Shown here one piece after another: positions 1-8,010 of a DNA stretch of 47,812 nt. The stretch comes from Clostridia bacterium (lineage in GTDB: Bacteria; Bacillota; Clostridia; Christensenellales; Borkfalkiaceae): contig CAAGAM010000042.1 in NCBI GenBank assembly GCA_900767815.1, positions 1 to 47,812 on the forward strand, written 5' to 3'. Positions within the stretch are counted from its first letter, which is position 1; the number at the start of each line of letters is the position of its first letter. The position numbers and the translations under genes were made by a program. The notes below the pieces were generated by a model. The model was not told the DNA's origin and searched no databases. It saw nothing but the letters and a program-made list of their open reading frames with translations.

Positions 1-132
1 ACGAACGCCGTCATACTTGCCGTATTACAAGAGAGTTTAACGCCGATTTTACAAATTTTGCGCCGTTAAAACTTAATGGGGTTCGAATCTCGCTCGGCTA
101 AGCGGGCATAAATAATACAGAAGGAGAGAAAA

Positions 133-2694
133 TTGAAAAAACAATTCGTTGTCGGCGGAATGACCTGTTCCGCATGTTCGGCAAGAGTGGAAAGGTGCGT
201 TAAGGCTACCGAGGGCGTGACCGATTGCACGGTCAATCTCATAACGGGCGCGCTTTCCGTGGATATGAAAGAAGACGTAACCAAGGCCGTTATGGCGGCG
301 GTTAAAAAGGAAGGTTACGGGATAAGAGAAGGCGCGAGCTTAAAGCGCGATAAGGCGAGAGAAAAATCGCTCAAAAAGCGGCTTATAATTTCCGTTCCGC
401 TTATGGCCCTGCTTATGTATATCGCGATGGGACCGATGACAGGCATTCCCGTTCCGCCGTTTTTAAACGCGATGATAATGGAACACATGCTCACGGCTTC
501 AATCGTTCAGGCGGTTATAACGCTTGCCGTTATCATAGTCAACTTCGCCTATTTTACGAGCGGGTTCAAAAAGCTTTTCACGCTTAAGCCGAATATGGAT
601 TCACTCGTCGCGCTGGGTTCTTCCGCTTCGTTTATTTACGGAATTTATACCATAATAATGATAGCGATAGGGCATTTCACGGGCAATCACGAACTTATGA
701 CGTCATTCATGGATAACCTTTATTTCGAGGGTTCGGCGATGATTTTAACGCTTATAACCGTCGGGAAATTCCTCGAAGAGAAGTCCAAAAACAAAACTAT
801 GAGTTCGGTTGAAAAGCTTTTGGGGCTTGCTCCCGATACCGCCGTTGTGCTTATAAACGGAAAGGAAAAGGAAATAAAAATCGCCGAGCTTAAAGAGGGC
901 GACACCGTAGTTCTGAAGGACGGCGACCGTATTCCGTGCGATTGTATCGTCAAAACGGGCGGCGGCTGGCTGGATCAGTCGGCGATAACGGGCGAAAGCA
1001 TTCCCGTGTATAAGGAAATCGGGGACAAACTCGTCACGGGTACCGTTTTTTCGGGCGGCTACGCTACAGCCGAAGCCGTTTCCGTCGGCGAGGACACGAC
1101 TCTTTATAAAATAGTAAAACTCGTCGAGGACGCGAACTCCACAAAAGTCCCCATAGCAAAACTTGCGGATAAGGTTGCGGGTATTTTCGTTCCCGTGGTT
1201 ATATGTATCGCGCTCGTCGCGCTTGCCGTGTGGCTCATTGTCGGCAAACCTTTCTCGTTCGCGATAAATATCGCCGTCAGCGTGCTTGTCGTTTCCTGTC
1301 CGTGCGCTTTGGGGCTTGCAACGCCCGCCGCGCTCATGGCGGGAACGGGTAAAGCCGCCGAGTACGGAATACTCATCAAGAGCGGCGAAGCTTTGCAAAA
1401 ACTCGAAACGATAAACGCCGTTGTTTTGGATAAAACGGGTACGATAACTTACGGAAAGCCTCATCTTACGGGCATTGAGCTTACTGGCGGCGTTAACAGA
1501 GAAGAATTTCTTATCGTTGCCGCTTCGCTTGAAAAGATGAGTTCGCACGTTTTAGGTAAGCCGATTATCGAGCTTGCCGAAAAGGAAAATCTGCCTTTTT
1601 TAACCGTAGACGATTTCGAAGCCGTCAAAGGCGCGGGTATAAAAGGAACGATAAACGGTAAAAAAGTATTTATAGGAAACCTGCGTTTCGCCCTTTCCGC
1701 GTGCGGAGAGGAGAAGAACAACGAGCTTATTCCGCGCTCGGAAAAAGAGGCGGGAGCAACCGTTCTGTATCTCGTCATCAACTCGCAAATGTGGGGCTAT
1801 ATGTCGATTAAAGACGAAATTAAGCCTTCAAGCAGAGCTGCGATAGCCGAGCTTAAAGCCATGGGTAAACAAGTTGTAATGCTCACGGGCGACAACGCTT
1901 CGGCGGCAAAAGCCGTTGCGGACGAACTCGGAATCGATTTCGAGGCGGAAGTTCTGCCCGACACTAAATATGAGGCGGTGACAAACCTTCAGAGCCTGGG
2001 CAAAAAAGTTATGATGGTAGGCGACGGCGTGAACGACGCGCCCGCGCTTTCGGCGGCAGACGTAGGCGTTGCGATCGGCGCGGGAACGGATATCGCGATA
2101 GACAGCGCGGACGCCGTGCTTATAAAGAGCGATTTGGGCGACGTTGTCAAATGCCTTAAAATCGGCTCAAAGGTAATGACGAATATCAAGGAAAATCTCT
2201 TCTGGGCGTTTTTCTATAATATAATTCTTATCCCGATAGCCTGCGGCGTACTTTATAAGCCGTTCAACATTCTTATGAACCCGATGTTCGCGTCTCTCGC
2301 GATGAGTTTATCGAGCGTTTGCGTGGTCTGCAACGCGTTAAGGCTGAGGCTTGTTAAATTTAAGAGCGAAAACGGCGACGGCAGAGTTGAGGAATCTTTG
2401 AGCGTTGCGCCCGAAAAATCCGTTAAAGCCGACGAAAACATAATATCCGAAACAAAAACAGAATCAAAAGGAGAACAGAAAATGAAAGAAGTCAAAGCAA
2501 CCGTATATATCGACGGAATGATGTGCGAACATTGCAAAAAGCACGTCGAAACCGCGCTTAAAGGTCTTAATCTCGACGCGGAAGTCGATCTTAAAAACAA
2601 CTGCGCCTACATTTACGGCGGAACTATAGACGAATCTGCGATAAAATCCGCCGTGGAATCCGCCGGCTACGATTTTAAATGCATAAAAGAATAA
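133..2694 (+). CDS. copA: Copper-exporting P1B-type ATPase (CopA) with C-terminal HMA domain
   Basis: The 853-residue protein should pump Cu(I) out across the cytoplasmic membrane using ATP. Visible parts in order: N-terminal heavy-metal-associated domain with CSAC at residues 12-15; membrane helices; ITGES actuator motif; intramembrane metal-site CPC at 389-391; phosphorylation motif DKTGT with Asp433; MLTGDN; GDGVNDAP; and the late helix motifs FYN and MSLSS. A low-complexity linker (about 735-783) leads to a second HMA domain with CEHC at 798-801, an unusual position because extra HMA domains normally lie at the N terminus. The P1B HP motif reads SSHVLG (H472, V473), with Val in place of Pro. 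The TTG start at 133 follows AAGGAGAG at 121-128. The gene ends in a strong terminator and so appears monocistronic. Cu(I) specificity follows from the CPC motif and HMA domains; a CsoR or CopY site was not recognised upstream. Confidence 0.95.
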   Translation: MKKQFVVGGMTCSACSARVERCVKATEGVTDCTVNLITGALSVDMKEDVTKAVMAAVKKEGYGIREGASLKRDKAREKSLKKRLIISVPLMALLMYIAMGPMTGIPVPPFLNAMIMEHMLTASIVQAVITLAVIIVNFAYFTSGFKKLFTLKPNMDSLVALGSSASFIYGIYTIIMIAIGHFTGNHELMTSFMDNLYFEGSAMILTLITVGKFLEEKSKNKTMSSVEKLLGLAPDTAVVLINGKEKEIKIAELKEGDTVVLKDGDRIPCDCIVKTGGGWLDQSAITGESIPVYKEIGDKLVTGTVFSGGYATAEAVSVGEDTTLYKIVKLVEDANSTKVPIAKLADKVAGIFVPVVICIALVALAVWLIVGKPFSFAINIAVSVLVVSCPCALGLATPAALMAGTGKAAEYGILIKSGEALQKLETINAVVLDKTGTITYGKPHLTGIELTGGVNREEFLIVAASLEKMSSHVLGKPIIELAEKENLPFLTVDDFEAVKGAGIKGTINGKKVFIGNLRFALSACGEEKNNELIPRSEKEAGATVLYLVINSQMWGYMSIKDEIKPSSRAAIAELKAMGKQVVMLTGDNASAAKAVADELGIDFEAEVLPDTKYEAVTNLQSLGKKVMMVGDGVNDAPALSAADVGVAIGAGTDIAIDSADAVLIKSDLGDVVKCLKIGSKVMTNIKENLFWAFFYNIILIPIACGVLYKPFNILMNPMFASLAMSLSSVCVVCNALRLRLVKFKSENGDGRVEESLSVAPEKSVKADENIISETKTESKGEQKMKEVKATVYIDGMMCEHCKKHVETALKGLNLDAEVDLKNNCAYIYGGTIDESAIKSAVESAGYDFKCIKE
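2482..2694 (+). CDS. Possible internal in-frame start giving a separate CopZ-like chaperone
   Basis: Inside copA an ATG at 2482 is preceded by AAAAGGAG at 2466-2473 with an 8-nt spacer, a near-ideal ribosome-binding site. It is in frame with copA (codon 784) and sits exactly at the start of the C-terminal HMA domain. Initiation there would give a free 70-residue protein with CEHC, the usual size of the copper chaperone CopZ. E. coli copA is known to make a free chaperone from the same gene, there by programmed frameshifting at the N-terminal end. Internal initiation here is an inference from the sequence. Confidence 0.5.
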   Translation: MKEVKATVYIDGMMCEHCKKHVETALKGLNLDAEVDLKNNCAYIYGGTIDESAIKSAVESAGYDFKCIKE

Positions 2695-2731
2695 TTTAAT
2701 TGCGTAAAAAATAACTTTAATTATATCGTGC

Positions 2732-2768
2732 GGGCGCGGCAAATGCGGAAATTTGCCGCGCCCCTTTT
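2732..2768 (+). terminator. Intrinsic terminator after copA
   Basis: A perfect 13-bp stem (GGGCGCGGCAAAT with ATTTGCCGCGCCC), a 6-nt loop and a following C-TTTT tract, 38 nt downstream of the copA stop codon. Confidence 0.9.
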
Positions 2769-2807
2769 CTCAATTGTAAAAAAAAGATAAAAATTTTTCG
2801 TTTCCTA

Positions 2808-2836
2808 TTGAAATTTCCGATAGATTACTGTATAAT
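2808..2836 (+). promoter_or_regulatory. Sigma-A-type promoter for the EF-G paralogue
   Basis: TTGAAA at 2808-2813 and TATAAT at 2831-2836 are separated by 17 nt. Transcription would start near 2843, leaving a leader of about 180 nt before the start codon at 3025. Confidence 0.8.
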
Positions 2837-2897
2837 GTATAAGAGTTCGGCAGACGACCGCACCCGAAATTTAAAGTTTCTTTTCATTATTATAAAA

Positions 2898-2945
2898 GGA
2901 TTATAAACGGCGTGATTTTGAGTAAACACGCGAAACCGTAAATCC
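2898..2945 (+). other. Nested hairpin in the 5' leader of the EF-G paralogue
   Basis: GGATT (2898-2902) pairs with AATCC (2941-2945), ACGG (2907-2910) with CCGT (2936-2939) and CGTG (2911-2914) with CACG (2927-2930), making a three-tier imperfect hairpin. I do not recognise a known riboswitch. The rest of the 330-nt gap between copA and the EF-G paralogue holds the terminator, the promoter and a G-rich stretch at 2970-2982. Confidence 0.4.
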
Positions 2946-3024
2946 GCGAGTAATATGAAACGGAAAATTAAGGGGCGGGGGAGTTTGTCGAGCAACTCAG
3001 GTGATAAAGGAAGGAAAAATTATT

Positions 3025-5079
3025 ATGGAAGGAACAATCAGAAACATTGCGGTAATCGGTCACAGCGGCGAGGGCAAAACAACTCTCGTCGAGGCGATTT
3101 TATTCAACGCGGGCGCGATAGACCGTCAGGGCAGAGTTGACGACGGCAACACGGTAAGCGATTTCGATCAGGAAGAAATCGCGAGAAAAACGTCTATAAG
3201 CCTGTCCGTTTCGAGGTGCGAATACACCGACAGAAAGGGCAGACACGTTGCGTTCAATCTCGTTGACGTTCCCGGGTTTTTCGATTTCGAAGGGGAATCC
3301 AACCAGGCTCTCTCGGCGGTTGATAACGCGGTTATCGTTACGGGCGCGAGCGGAACGCTCACCGTCGGTACCGAAAAAGCTATCGAATATTGCTTAGCGC
3401 GCAGAATTCCGTCGTTACTCTTTATAAACGGACTCGACAAAGACAACGCGAACTTTATTAAAACCGTTGCCGCGATAAAGGAAAAATACGGAAACAAAAT
3501 CGCTCCGATGATAATTCCGAACATGGTCGACGAGAAGATGAAAGGCTTCGTCAAGGTCGCTTACGGTGTCTTGCGCGATTGGGAGAGAAACGAACACCCC
3601 ATCCCCGAAAATCTCGTCGAAGCATACAAAGAGGCGCGGCAGGATCTCTGCGAAGCGGCGGCGGAAAACGACGAGGAACTTCTTGATAAATTCTTCGCAG
3701 AGGGCGACCTTTCGGGCGAAGAGATAGAGCGCGGCGTTAAACTCGGCGTTAAAGCCTGCACGACGATTACCGTTTTAGGCGGAAGCGCGCTCAAAAATCA
3801 GGGTATATTCAACCTTATGGATAAAATGGTTTCCACGTTCGTAAGTCCTCAGGACAGAGTGCCTCTCGTAGGCGAAGTCGACGGCAAAAACGTCGAGATA
3901 AAAGCCGATCCGAACGGAAAACCGCTCGTGCGCGTGTTTAAAACCATTGTAGATCCGTTCGTGGGCAAAATGAATATTTTCAGAGTGCTTCGCGGAACGA
4001 TTAAACCCGGCGATTCTCTCACCGATTCGAGAACGGGCGCGGCGGAGAAAATCAGCGCGCTTTATCATGTCATGGGCAAAAAACAGATGCCTGCGGACGA
4101 GATGCCCGCGGGCGATATCGGCGCGTTTGCCAAGCTCAACGACGTACAGACGGGCGACGTTTTGTATAACGGCGAAAAAGTAGTCCTTCCCGCGGTGGAA
4201 ATGCCTGCGGCGGAATACGCGATGTCGGTCGGCGCGGCTAAAAAGGGCGACGAAGACAAGGTTTTTGCGGGGCTTCGCAGACTTATGGAAGAAGACCCGT
4301 CGTTTAAGGTCGAAAAAAATCCCGACACGGGCGAAATGCTTCTTATAGGCGTCGGCGACACGCACCTTGCGGTAATCTGCAAGAAACTGAAAACGAAATT
4401 CGGCGCGGACGCGGTATTGTCCGAACCTAAGGTGGCTTATCGCGAAACGGTGAGAAAGTCTGCCGAAGGCGAAGGAAAACATAAAAAACAGTCGGGCGGC
4501 GCGGGGCAGTACGGACATTGTAAAGTCCGTTTCGAACCGGGCGCGGCGGACGGCGAATACGAGTTTGTAGACGCGGTCGTCGGCGGCGTTGTGCCTAAGC
4601 AGTTTATCCCCGCGGTAGATAAAGGGCTTCGCGAAGCGGTAAAAGAGGGCGTTCTGGCGGGTTATCCCGTGGTAAACCTCAAATGCACCCTTTTCGACGG
4701 AAGCTCTCACCCCGTAGACAGTAAAGAAGTGGCGTTCGTTTCGGCGGCAAAACTCGCTTATCAGGACGGAATGAAAAAAGCTTCGCCCGTAATTTTGGAG
4801 CCTGTCATGAGAATGGAAATCACCGTTCCCGACAACTATATGGGCGACATCATGGGCGATATGAATAAGCGCAGAGGTCGTATTTTAGGAACCGATTCGG
4901 TTGACGGAAAAGCCGTAATCACGGCGGAAGCTCCGCAGGCGGAAATTCTTAAATACGCAACCGAACTCCGCAGCATGACTCAGGGCAGAGGCAGTTATAT
5001 AACGTCGTTCGAGCGTTATGAAGAGCTTCCCCCGAATATCCAGGAGAAGGTCGTTGCGGACAGAAAGAAAGAAGCGTAA
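3025..5079 (+). CDS. Elongation factor G-like GTPase (EF-G paralogue)
   Basis: A 684-residue protein with the full EF-G layout: GTPase domain, domain II, and the domain III-V region with a recognisable SGGAGQYGH segment and the MGDIMGDMNKRRGRI segment near the C terminus. The GTP-binding motifs differ from canonical fusA: the P-loop is GHSGEGKT (residues 12-19) rather than GHIDAGKT, G3 is DVPGF (from residue 81) rather than DTPGH, and G4 is NGLD (135-138) rather than NKMD. These changes place it with the EF-G-like/EF-G2 group rather than the housekeeping factor. Its cellular role cannot be read from the sequence; rescue or stress translation and ribosome-associated GTPase roles are possible. 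The ATG at 3025 is preferred to the GTG at 3001 because AAAGGAAGG at 3006-3014 lies 10 nt upstream. The fruK-like gene follows 50 nt downstream. Confidence 0.88.
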   Translation: MEGTIRNIAVIGHSGEGKTTLVEAILFNAGAIDRQGRVDDGNTVSDFDQEEIARKTSISLSVSRCEYTDRKGRHVAFNLVDVPGFFDFEGESNQALSAVDNAVIVTGASGTLTVGTEKAIEYCLARRIPSLLFINGLDKDNANFIKTVAAIKEKYGNKIAPMIIPNMVDEKMKGFVKVAYGVLRDWERNEHPIPENLVEAYKEARQDLCEAAAENDEELLDKFFAEGDLSGEEIERGVKLGVKACTTITVLGGSALKNQGIFNLMDKMVSTFVSPQDRVPLVGEVDGKNVEIKADPNGKPLVRVFKTIVDPFVGKMNIFRVLRGTIKPGDSLTDSRTGAAEKISALYHVMGKKQMPADEMPAGDIGAFAKLNDVQTGDVLYNGEKVVLPAVEMPAAEYAMSVGAAKKGDEDKVFAGLRRLMEEDPSFKVEKNPDTGEMLLIGVGDTHLAVICKKLKTKFGADAVLSEPKVAYRETVRKSAEGEGKHKKQSGGAGQYGHCKVRFEPGAADGEYEFVDAVVGGVVPKQFIPAVDKGLREAVKEGVLAGYPVVNLKCTLFDGSSHPVDSKEVAFVSAAKLAYQDGMKKASPVILEPVMRMEITVPDNYMGDIMGDMNKRRGRILGTDSVDGKAVITAEAPQAEILKYATELRSMTQGRGSYITSFERYEELPPNIQEKVVADRKKEA

Positions 5080-5129
5080 GCTGCGCGACCGCGGATATGC
5101 GGAGCGATATAAGGAGATAACGCAATAAA

Positions 5130-6056
5130 ATGATATTATCGGTTTGCCCCAATCCGTGCGTTGATTGCACGATAGAGCTTGACACGTTAAAGCTCGGCGG
5201 GCTTAACAGGATAGAAAACAAAATCATAACGTACTCGGGCAAAGCTTTAAACGTCGCAATCGGCGTCGCAAGGCTCGGCGGCGACAGCTTTGCCACGGGT
5301 TTCATGTTTAACGACAACGGCAAGATGTTCGTCCATACCTTAGACGACGAAAACGTAAAAAATACCTTTGTGTGGAATAACGGTTCGGCGCGGACAAACT
5401 ATAAAATCGTGGATAAACGCGCCATGATGACCGAGATAAACGATAAAGGCGAAAACGTCTCGCAAGAGAAGCAAGCCGAACTCGTTTCGCTCGTCGGCGA
5501 ACTTTCAAAGTCTGCAAGCGTAGCGGTTATGAGCGGCTCGCTCCCGGGCGGCGTCGGCGACGATTATTATCTGAAACTTTCGTCCGCCGTGCCTAAAACA
5601 ACAAAAATCATTCTCGACACGTCGGGAAATAAGATGATTGCGGGGCTTCGCGGCGGCGCGTACCTCATAAAACCCAATCTCGACGAACTGCAGGAGATGA
5701 CGGGCGAGCATTACGACTCGTTTGACGAGATGATTACGGGTTGCGAAAAGCTCATAGAGGCGGGCGCGGAAAACGTAATGCTTTCTCTCGGGCGAAAGGG
5801 TGCGATTTTAACCGACGGCGACAAGGCGTATTTTTGCAAAAGCGCGACGGTTGCGGTTAACAGTACGGTCGGCGCGGGCGACGGAATGGTTGCGGCGGCG
5901 GCTTCGATGATAGAGCAGAACGCGCCTTACGAAGACGTTTTAAGGTGCGCGGTAGCCGCGGGAACGGCTTCCGTAATGACCCCCGGGACAAATCTTTTCT
6001 ACAAAGAGAATTTTATCGAAATATACCGTAAAATTCAGGTCGAACGTCTGAGATGA
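5130..6056 (+). CDS. fruK: 1-phosphofructokinase / tagatose-6-phosphate kinase family (PfkB)
   Basis: A 308-residue PfkB-superfamily sugar kinase, the usual length for FruK/LacC. Visible marks are NPCVDCTIE at the N terminus, SGSLPGG, KPNLDEL, and the catalytic STVGAGD anion-hole motif with the presumed base Asp251. The family phosphorylates fructose-1-phosphate to fructose-1,6-bisphosphate, or tagatose-6-phosphate, in the cytoplasm. The normally conserved GGKG is SGKA here. There is no adjacent fruA PTS or fruR gene, so the substrate is uncertain and the symbol is tentative. AAGGAGATAA lies 11 nt before the ATG. The gene may be co-transcribed with the EF-G paralogue, since no terminator lies between them, and it ends at a 14-bp terminator. 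Confidence 0.82.
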   Translation: MILSVCPNPCVDCTIELDTLKLGGLNRIENKIITYSGKALNVAIGVARLGGDSFATGFMFNDNGKMFVHTLDDENVKNTFVWNNGSARTNYKIVDKRAMMTEINDKGENVSQEKQAELVSLVGELSKSASVAVMSGSLPGGVGDDYYLKLSSAVPKTTKIILDTSGNKMIAGLRGGAYLIKPNLDELQEMTGEHYDSFDEMITGCEKLIEAGAENVMLSLGRKGAILTDGDKAYFCKSATVAVNSTVGAGDGMVAAAASMIEQNAPYEDVLRCAVAAGTASVMTPGTNLFYKENFIEIYRKIQVERLR

Positions 6057-6072
6057 GCTTTTGACAGCGGTT

Positions 6073-6087
6073 ACGACAATAGTTGTC
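6073..6087. repeat. Short palindrome after fruK
   Basis: CGACAA-TAG-TTGTCG is a 6-bp inverted repeat 17 nt after the fruK stop. It has no T-tract, so it is not a terminator by itself. Confidence 0.4.
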
Positions 6088-6109
6088 GGCGAATAAATGT
6101 AGAAAAACA

Positions 6110-6147
6110 GGGCTTGAAACAAGCTGAAAACTTGTTTCAAGCCCTTT
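6110..6147 (+). terminator. Bidirectional intrinsic terminator after fruK
   Basis: A perfect 14-bp stem GGGCTTGAAACAAG / CTTGTTTCAAGCCC with a 7-nt loop. TTT follows on the plus strand, and the AAAAACA before it gives a U-rich tract on the minus strand. Confidence 0.85.
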
Positions 6148-6210
6148 AAAATTCCTAAAATCAAAACAGAAAAAGAAAAGAAAATTTGGGTGATTACTCG
6201 AAAAACACAT

Positions 6211-6240
6211 CGATAATCGAATTATAGGCGTACTTTTGCG
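6211..6240. repeat. Dispersed intergenic repeat, copy 1
   Basis: CGATAATCGAATTATAGGCG followed by TACTTTTGCG. It closely matches 28924-28955 and partly matches 44300-44328. It marks the left edge of the accessory island, just after the fruK terminator. Confidence 0.5.
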
Positions 6241-6394
6241 TATTATTGAGCATTTCAAACGGCAAAATTTTACGCGTGGAGCATAAAATGCACAGTTTAA
6301 AACTGTTTAATCTATTCCGCGAAAAAAAATCATCAATTTCCCCGAAACCCTCCTACTTTCCAGAAACTTCCCGATTTTTCCGAAATTCCCCGAA

Positions 6395-6498
6395 TTTTGT
6401 CGGTCTGAACTTGACAAAAACAGAGAACTGCCGAATTTTGTCGGTCTGAACTTGACAGAGTTATCGATTTAACCATTTTTGTCGGTCTGAACTTGACA
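6395..6498. repeat. Three 22-nt direct repeats at exact 41-nt spacing
   Basis: Identical 22-nt copies start at 6395, 6436 and 6477. Each is TTTTGTC, then GGTCTGAACTT, then GACA, so the ends are also an inverted repeat. Copy 1 and copy 3 extend to 7-bp and 9-bp arms (TTTTTGTC against GACAAAAA). The two 19-nt spacers are unrelated to each other. The array ends 6 nt before the -35 box of the next gene, as expected for stacked operators. No cas genes are nearby and the spacers are too short for CRISPR. The rest of the 509-nt gap between fruK and the ATPase gene holds the palindrome, the terminator, the dispersed repeat and A+T-rich sequence. Confidence 0.85.
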
Positions 6499-6504
6499 AA
6501 AATG

Positions 6505-6533
6505 TTGACTTTTCGGGCTTGGTGGGTTATAAT
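6505..6533 (+). promoter_or_regulatory. Promoter of the DUF4143 ATPase gene
   Basis: TTGACT at 6505-6510 and TATAAT at 6528-6533 with a 17-nt spacer, directly after the third 22-nt repeat. Confidence 0.85.
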
Positions 6534-6565
6534 ATGTTTGTAAATACGATTTCAGAGGTGGATTT

Positions 6566-7771
6566 ATGATTATTCGGGAGACTTATCTTAAGCAAATTAT
6601 TCCGTTGGTCGATAAAAATCTTATAAAAGTGCTTACGGGCGTTCGTCGTTCGGGAAAAACGGTTTTGCTTTCGCAGGTCAAGGATTATCTTCTGGAAAAC
6701 GGAAGATCGAAAGATCAAATCGTCAATATCAGCCTTGAATCCATGGCAAACAAGCGTTTTAAAAACGGCGATGTTTTGTATGATTATTTGATTGACGCTT
6801 GCAAAAAAAACAACAAGAAAACGTACATTTTTCTCGATGAAATACAGGCTGTTTCGGGGTGGGAAGAGGTTGTTTCTTCGCTACTTGTCGATGCGGATTG
6901 CGATATTTACATTACGGGGTCGAATTCCAAGCTTTTATCGGGCGAATTGGCAACGCTTATTGCGGGAAGATACATTCAGATACGGGTGTATCCGTTCATG
7001 TTGTCCGAAGCGAAAAAAATATCCGAGCAAAACGGAAAATATAAGTCCGATGAAGCGTTGTTTGCCGAATATCTTAAATACGGCGGTTTGCCTATGCGCT
7101 TTTCCCTCGAGGAGATATCGCTCGAATCCTACATTTCGGACACTTACGACGCTATAGTCGTTAAGGATATTATTCAAAGAAACGGCATTAAGGATGTGAA
7201 TCTTTTAAATGTAATTCTTGCGTTTTTGATGGATAATGTCGCAAATTCGTTTTCGGCTCGTTCGGTTGTCGCCGCTTTACGGCAAGAAGGGGTAAAAACG
7301 TCTGTAGAAACGGTAATTTCGTATATCGATTGCATTAAAAAAGCGATGATTGTGTATTGCGCGCAACGCTACGATATAAAAGGTAAAAAACTTTTCGGAA
7401 GTAACGAAAAATATTACGCCGTCGATTTGGGCTTAAGGAACAGCATTAAGGCGAGCGGCATAATCGATTACAATAAATTATACGAAAATATTGTCTATCT
7501 CGAGCTTTTATATCGCGGTTACGACGTGAAAGTCGGCAAAACCGACGATTACGAAATAGATTTCGTCGCCTATAAGGGCAAAGACATTCTTTATGTACAG
7601 GTCTGCTATCTTCTCGCGTCGCCCGAAACGGTTGAAAGGGAGTTCGGAAATCTCGAAAGAATTAACGATAATTATAGAAAAATCGTTATATCGGGCGATA
7701 TTCCCGATTTTTCGCGCGGCGGAATAAAGCATTATAACATTATAAAATTTCTGCTTGACGAAAATTTATAA
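6566..7771 (+). CDS. AAA-family ATPase with C-terminal DUF4143 domain
   Basis: A 401-residue protein of the AAA_14/DUF4143 type. Walker A is GVRRSGKT (residues 25-32), Walker B is YIFLDEIQ, and a sensor-like segment ITGSNSKLLSGE follows. The C-terminal half resembles DUF4143, which often carries a degenerate nuclease-like fold, and ends in a hydrophobic IIKFLLDENL tail. The family is common as single, horizontally moving genes with no settled function. AGAGGTG lies 6 nt before the ATG. The gene has its own promoter behind the three operator-like repeats, and a RhuM remnant follows in the same frame after the stop. Codon use is A+T-richer than in the ribosomal genes, consistent with acquisition. 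Confidence 0.85.
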   Translation: MIIRETYLKQIIPLVDKNLIKVLTGVRRSGKTVLLSQVKDYLLENGRSKDQIVNISLESMANKRFKNGDVLYDYLIDACKKNNKKTYIFLDEIQAVSGWEEVVSSLLVDADCDIYITGSNSKLLSGELATLIAGRYIQIRVYPFMLSEAKKISEQNGKYKSDEALFAEYLKYGGLPMRFSLEEISLESYISDTYDAIVVKDIIQRNGIKDVNLLNVILAFLMDNVANSFSARSVVAALRQEGVKTSVETVISYIDCIKKAMIVYCAQRYDIKGKKLFGSNEKYYAVDLGLRNSIKASGIIDYNKLYENIVYLELLYRGYDVKVGKTDDYEIDFVAYKGKDILYVQVCYLLASPETVEREFGNLERINDNYRKIVISGDIPDFSRGGIKHYNIIKFLLDENL

Positions 7772-7783
7772 GCTTTAAAATTT

Positions 7784-7945
7784 GTAGAGAAGCGGTCGTT
7801 TATAAAAAAGATTTTTGCGGACAGTGAACTTGAGGAAGGTTCAGTTACTCGAAAATTTCGAATAACTGCCGACGACGGAAAAACTTATGATACCAAACAT
7901 TACAATTTATCGATGATTATGGCTGTCGGATTCAAAGTTAATTAG
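7784..7945 (+). pseudogene. Remnant of a RhuM-family protein
   Basis: Translating from 7784 gives 53 codons ending at TAG 7943-7945. They include a KKIFADSELEEGSV segment, then VTRKFRITADDGKTYDTKHY and NLSMIMAVGFKVN. This matches the conserved N-terminal core of the Virulence_RhuM family as I know it (consensus about FEDGELxExSVVRKFRTTASDGKxYxTxxYNLDVIISVGYRVNS). There is no start codon or ribosome-binding site, and the protein stops where the family continues for 200 or more residues, so it is a decayed fragment. It is in frame with the preceding ATPase gene, beyond its stop codon. Confidence 0.7.
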
Positions 7946-8010
7946 TTGCGGGTGATTTTTAAACAAAGCCGTTGACAAAAATGCCGTTTGATGTGTGCAT
8001 ACTTAAATTG

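Noticed and set aside
78..108. GGTTCGAATC resembling a tRNA T-loop near the left edge
   Set aside because: The flanking arms do not pair and no acceptor, D or anticodon arm exists upstream, so it is probably chance.
745..1548. 267-codon minus-strand frame in copA
   Set aside because: Antisense to conserved ATPase motifs; Arg/Phe-rich shadow translation with no family match.
3775..4710. 311-codon minus-strand frame in the EF-G paralogue
   Set aside because: Antisense shadow of a conserved gene, with no start signal.
6395..6498. CRISPR array
   Set aside because: Only three short repeats, 19-nt spacers and no cas genes; promoter-proximal operators fit better.
7972..8003. TTGACA followed by CATACT as a promoter
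   Set aside because: The spacer would be 20 nt and no gene starts downstream on that strand.
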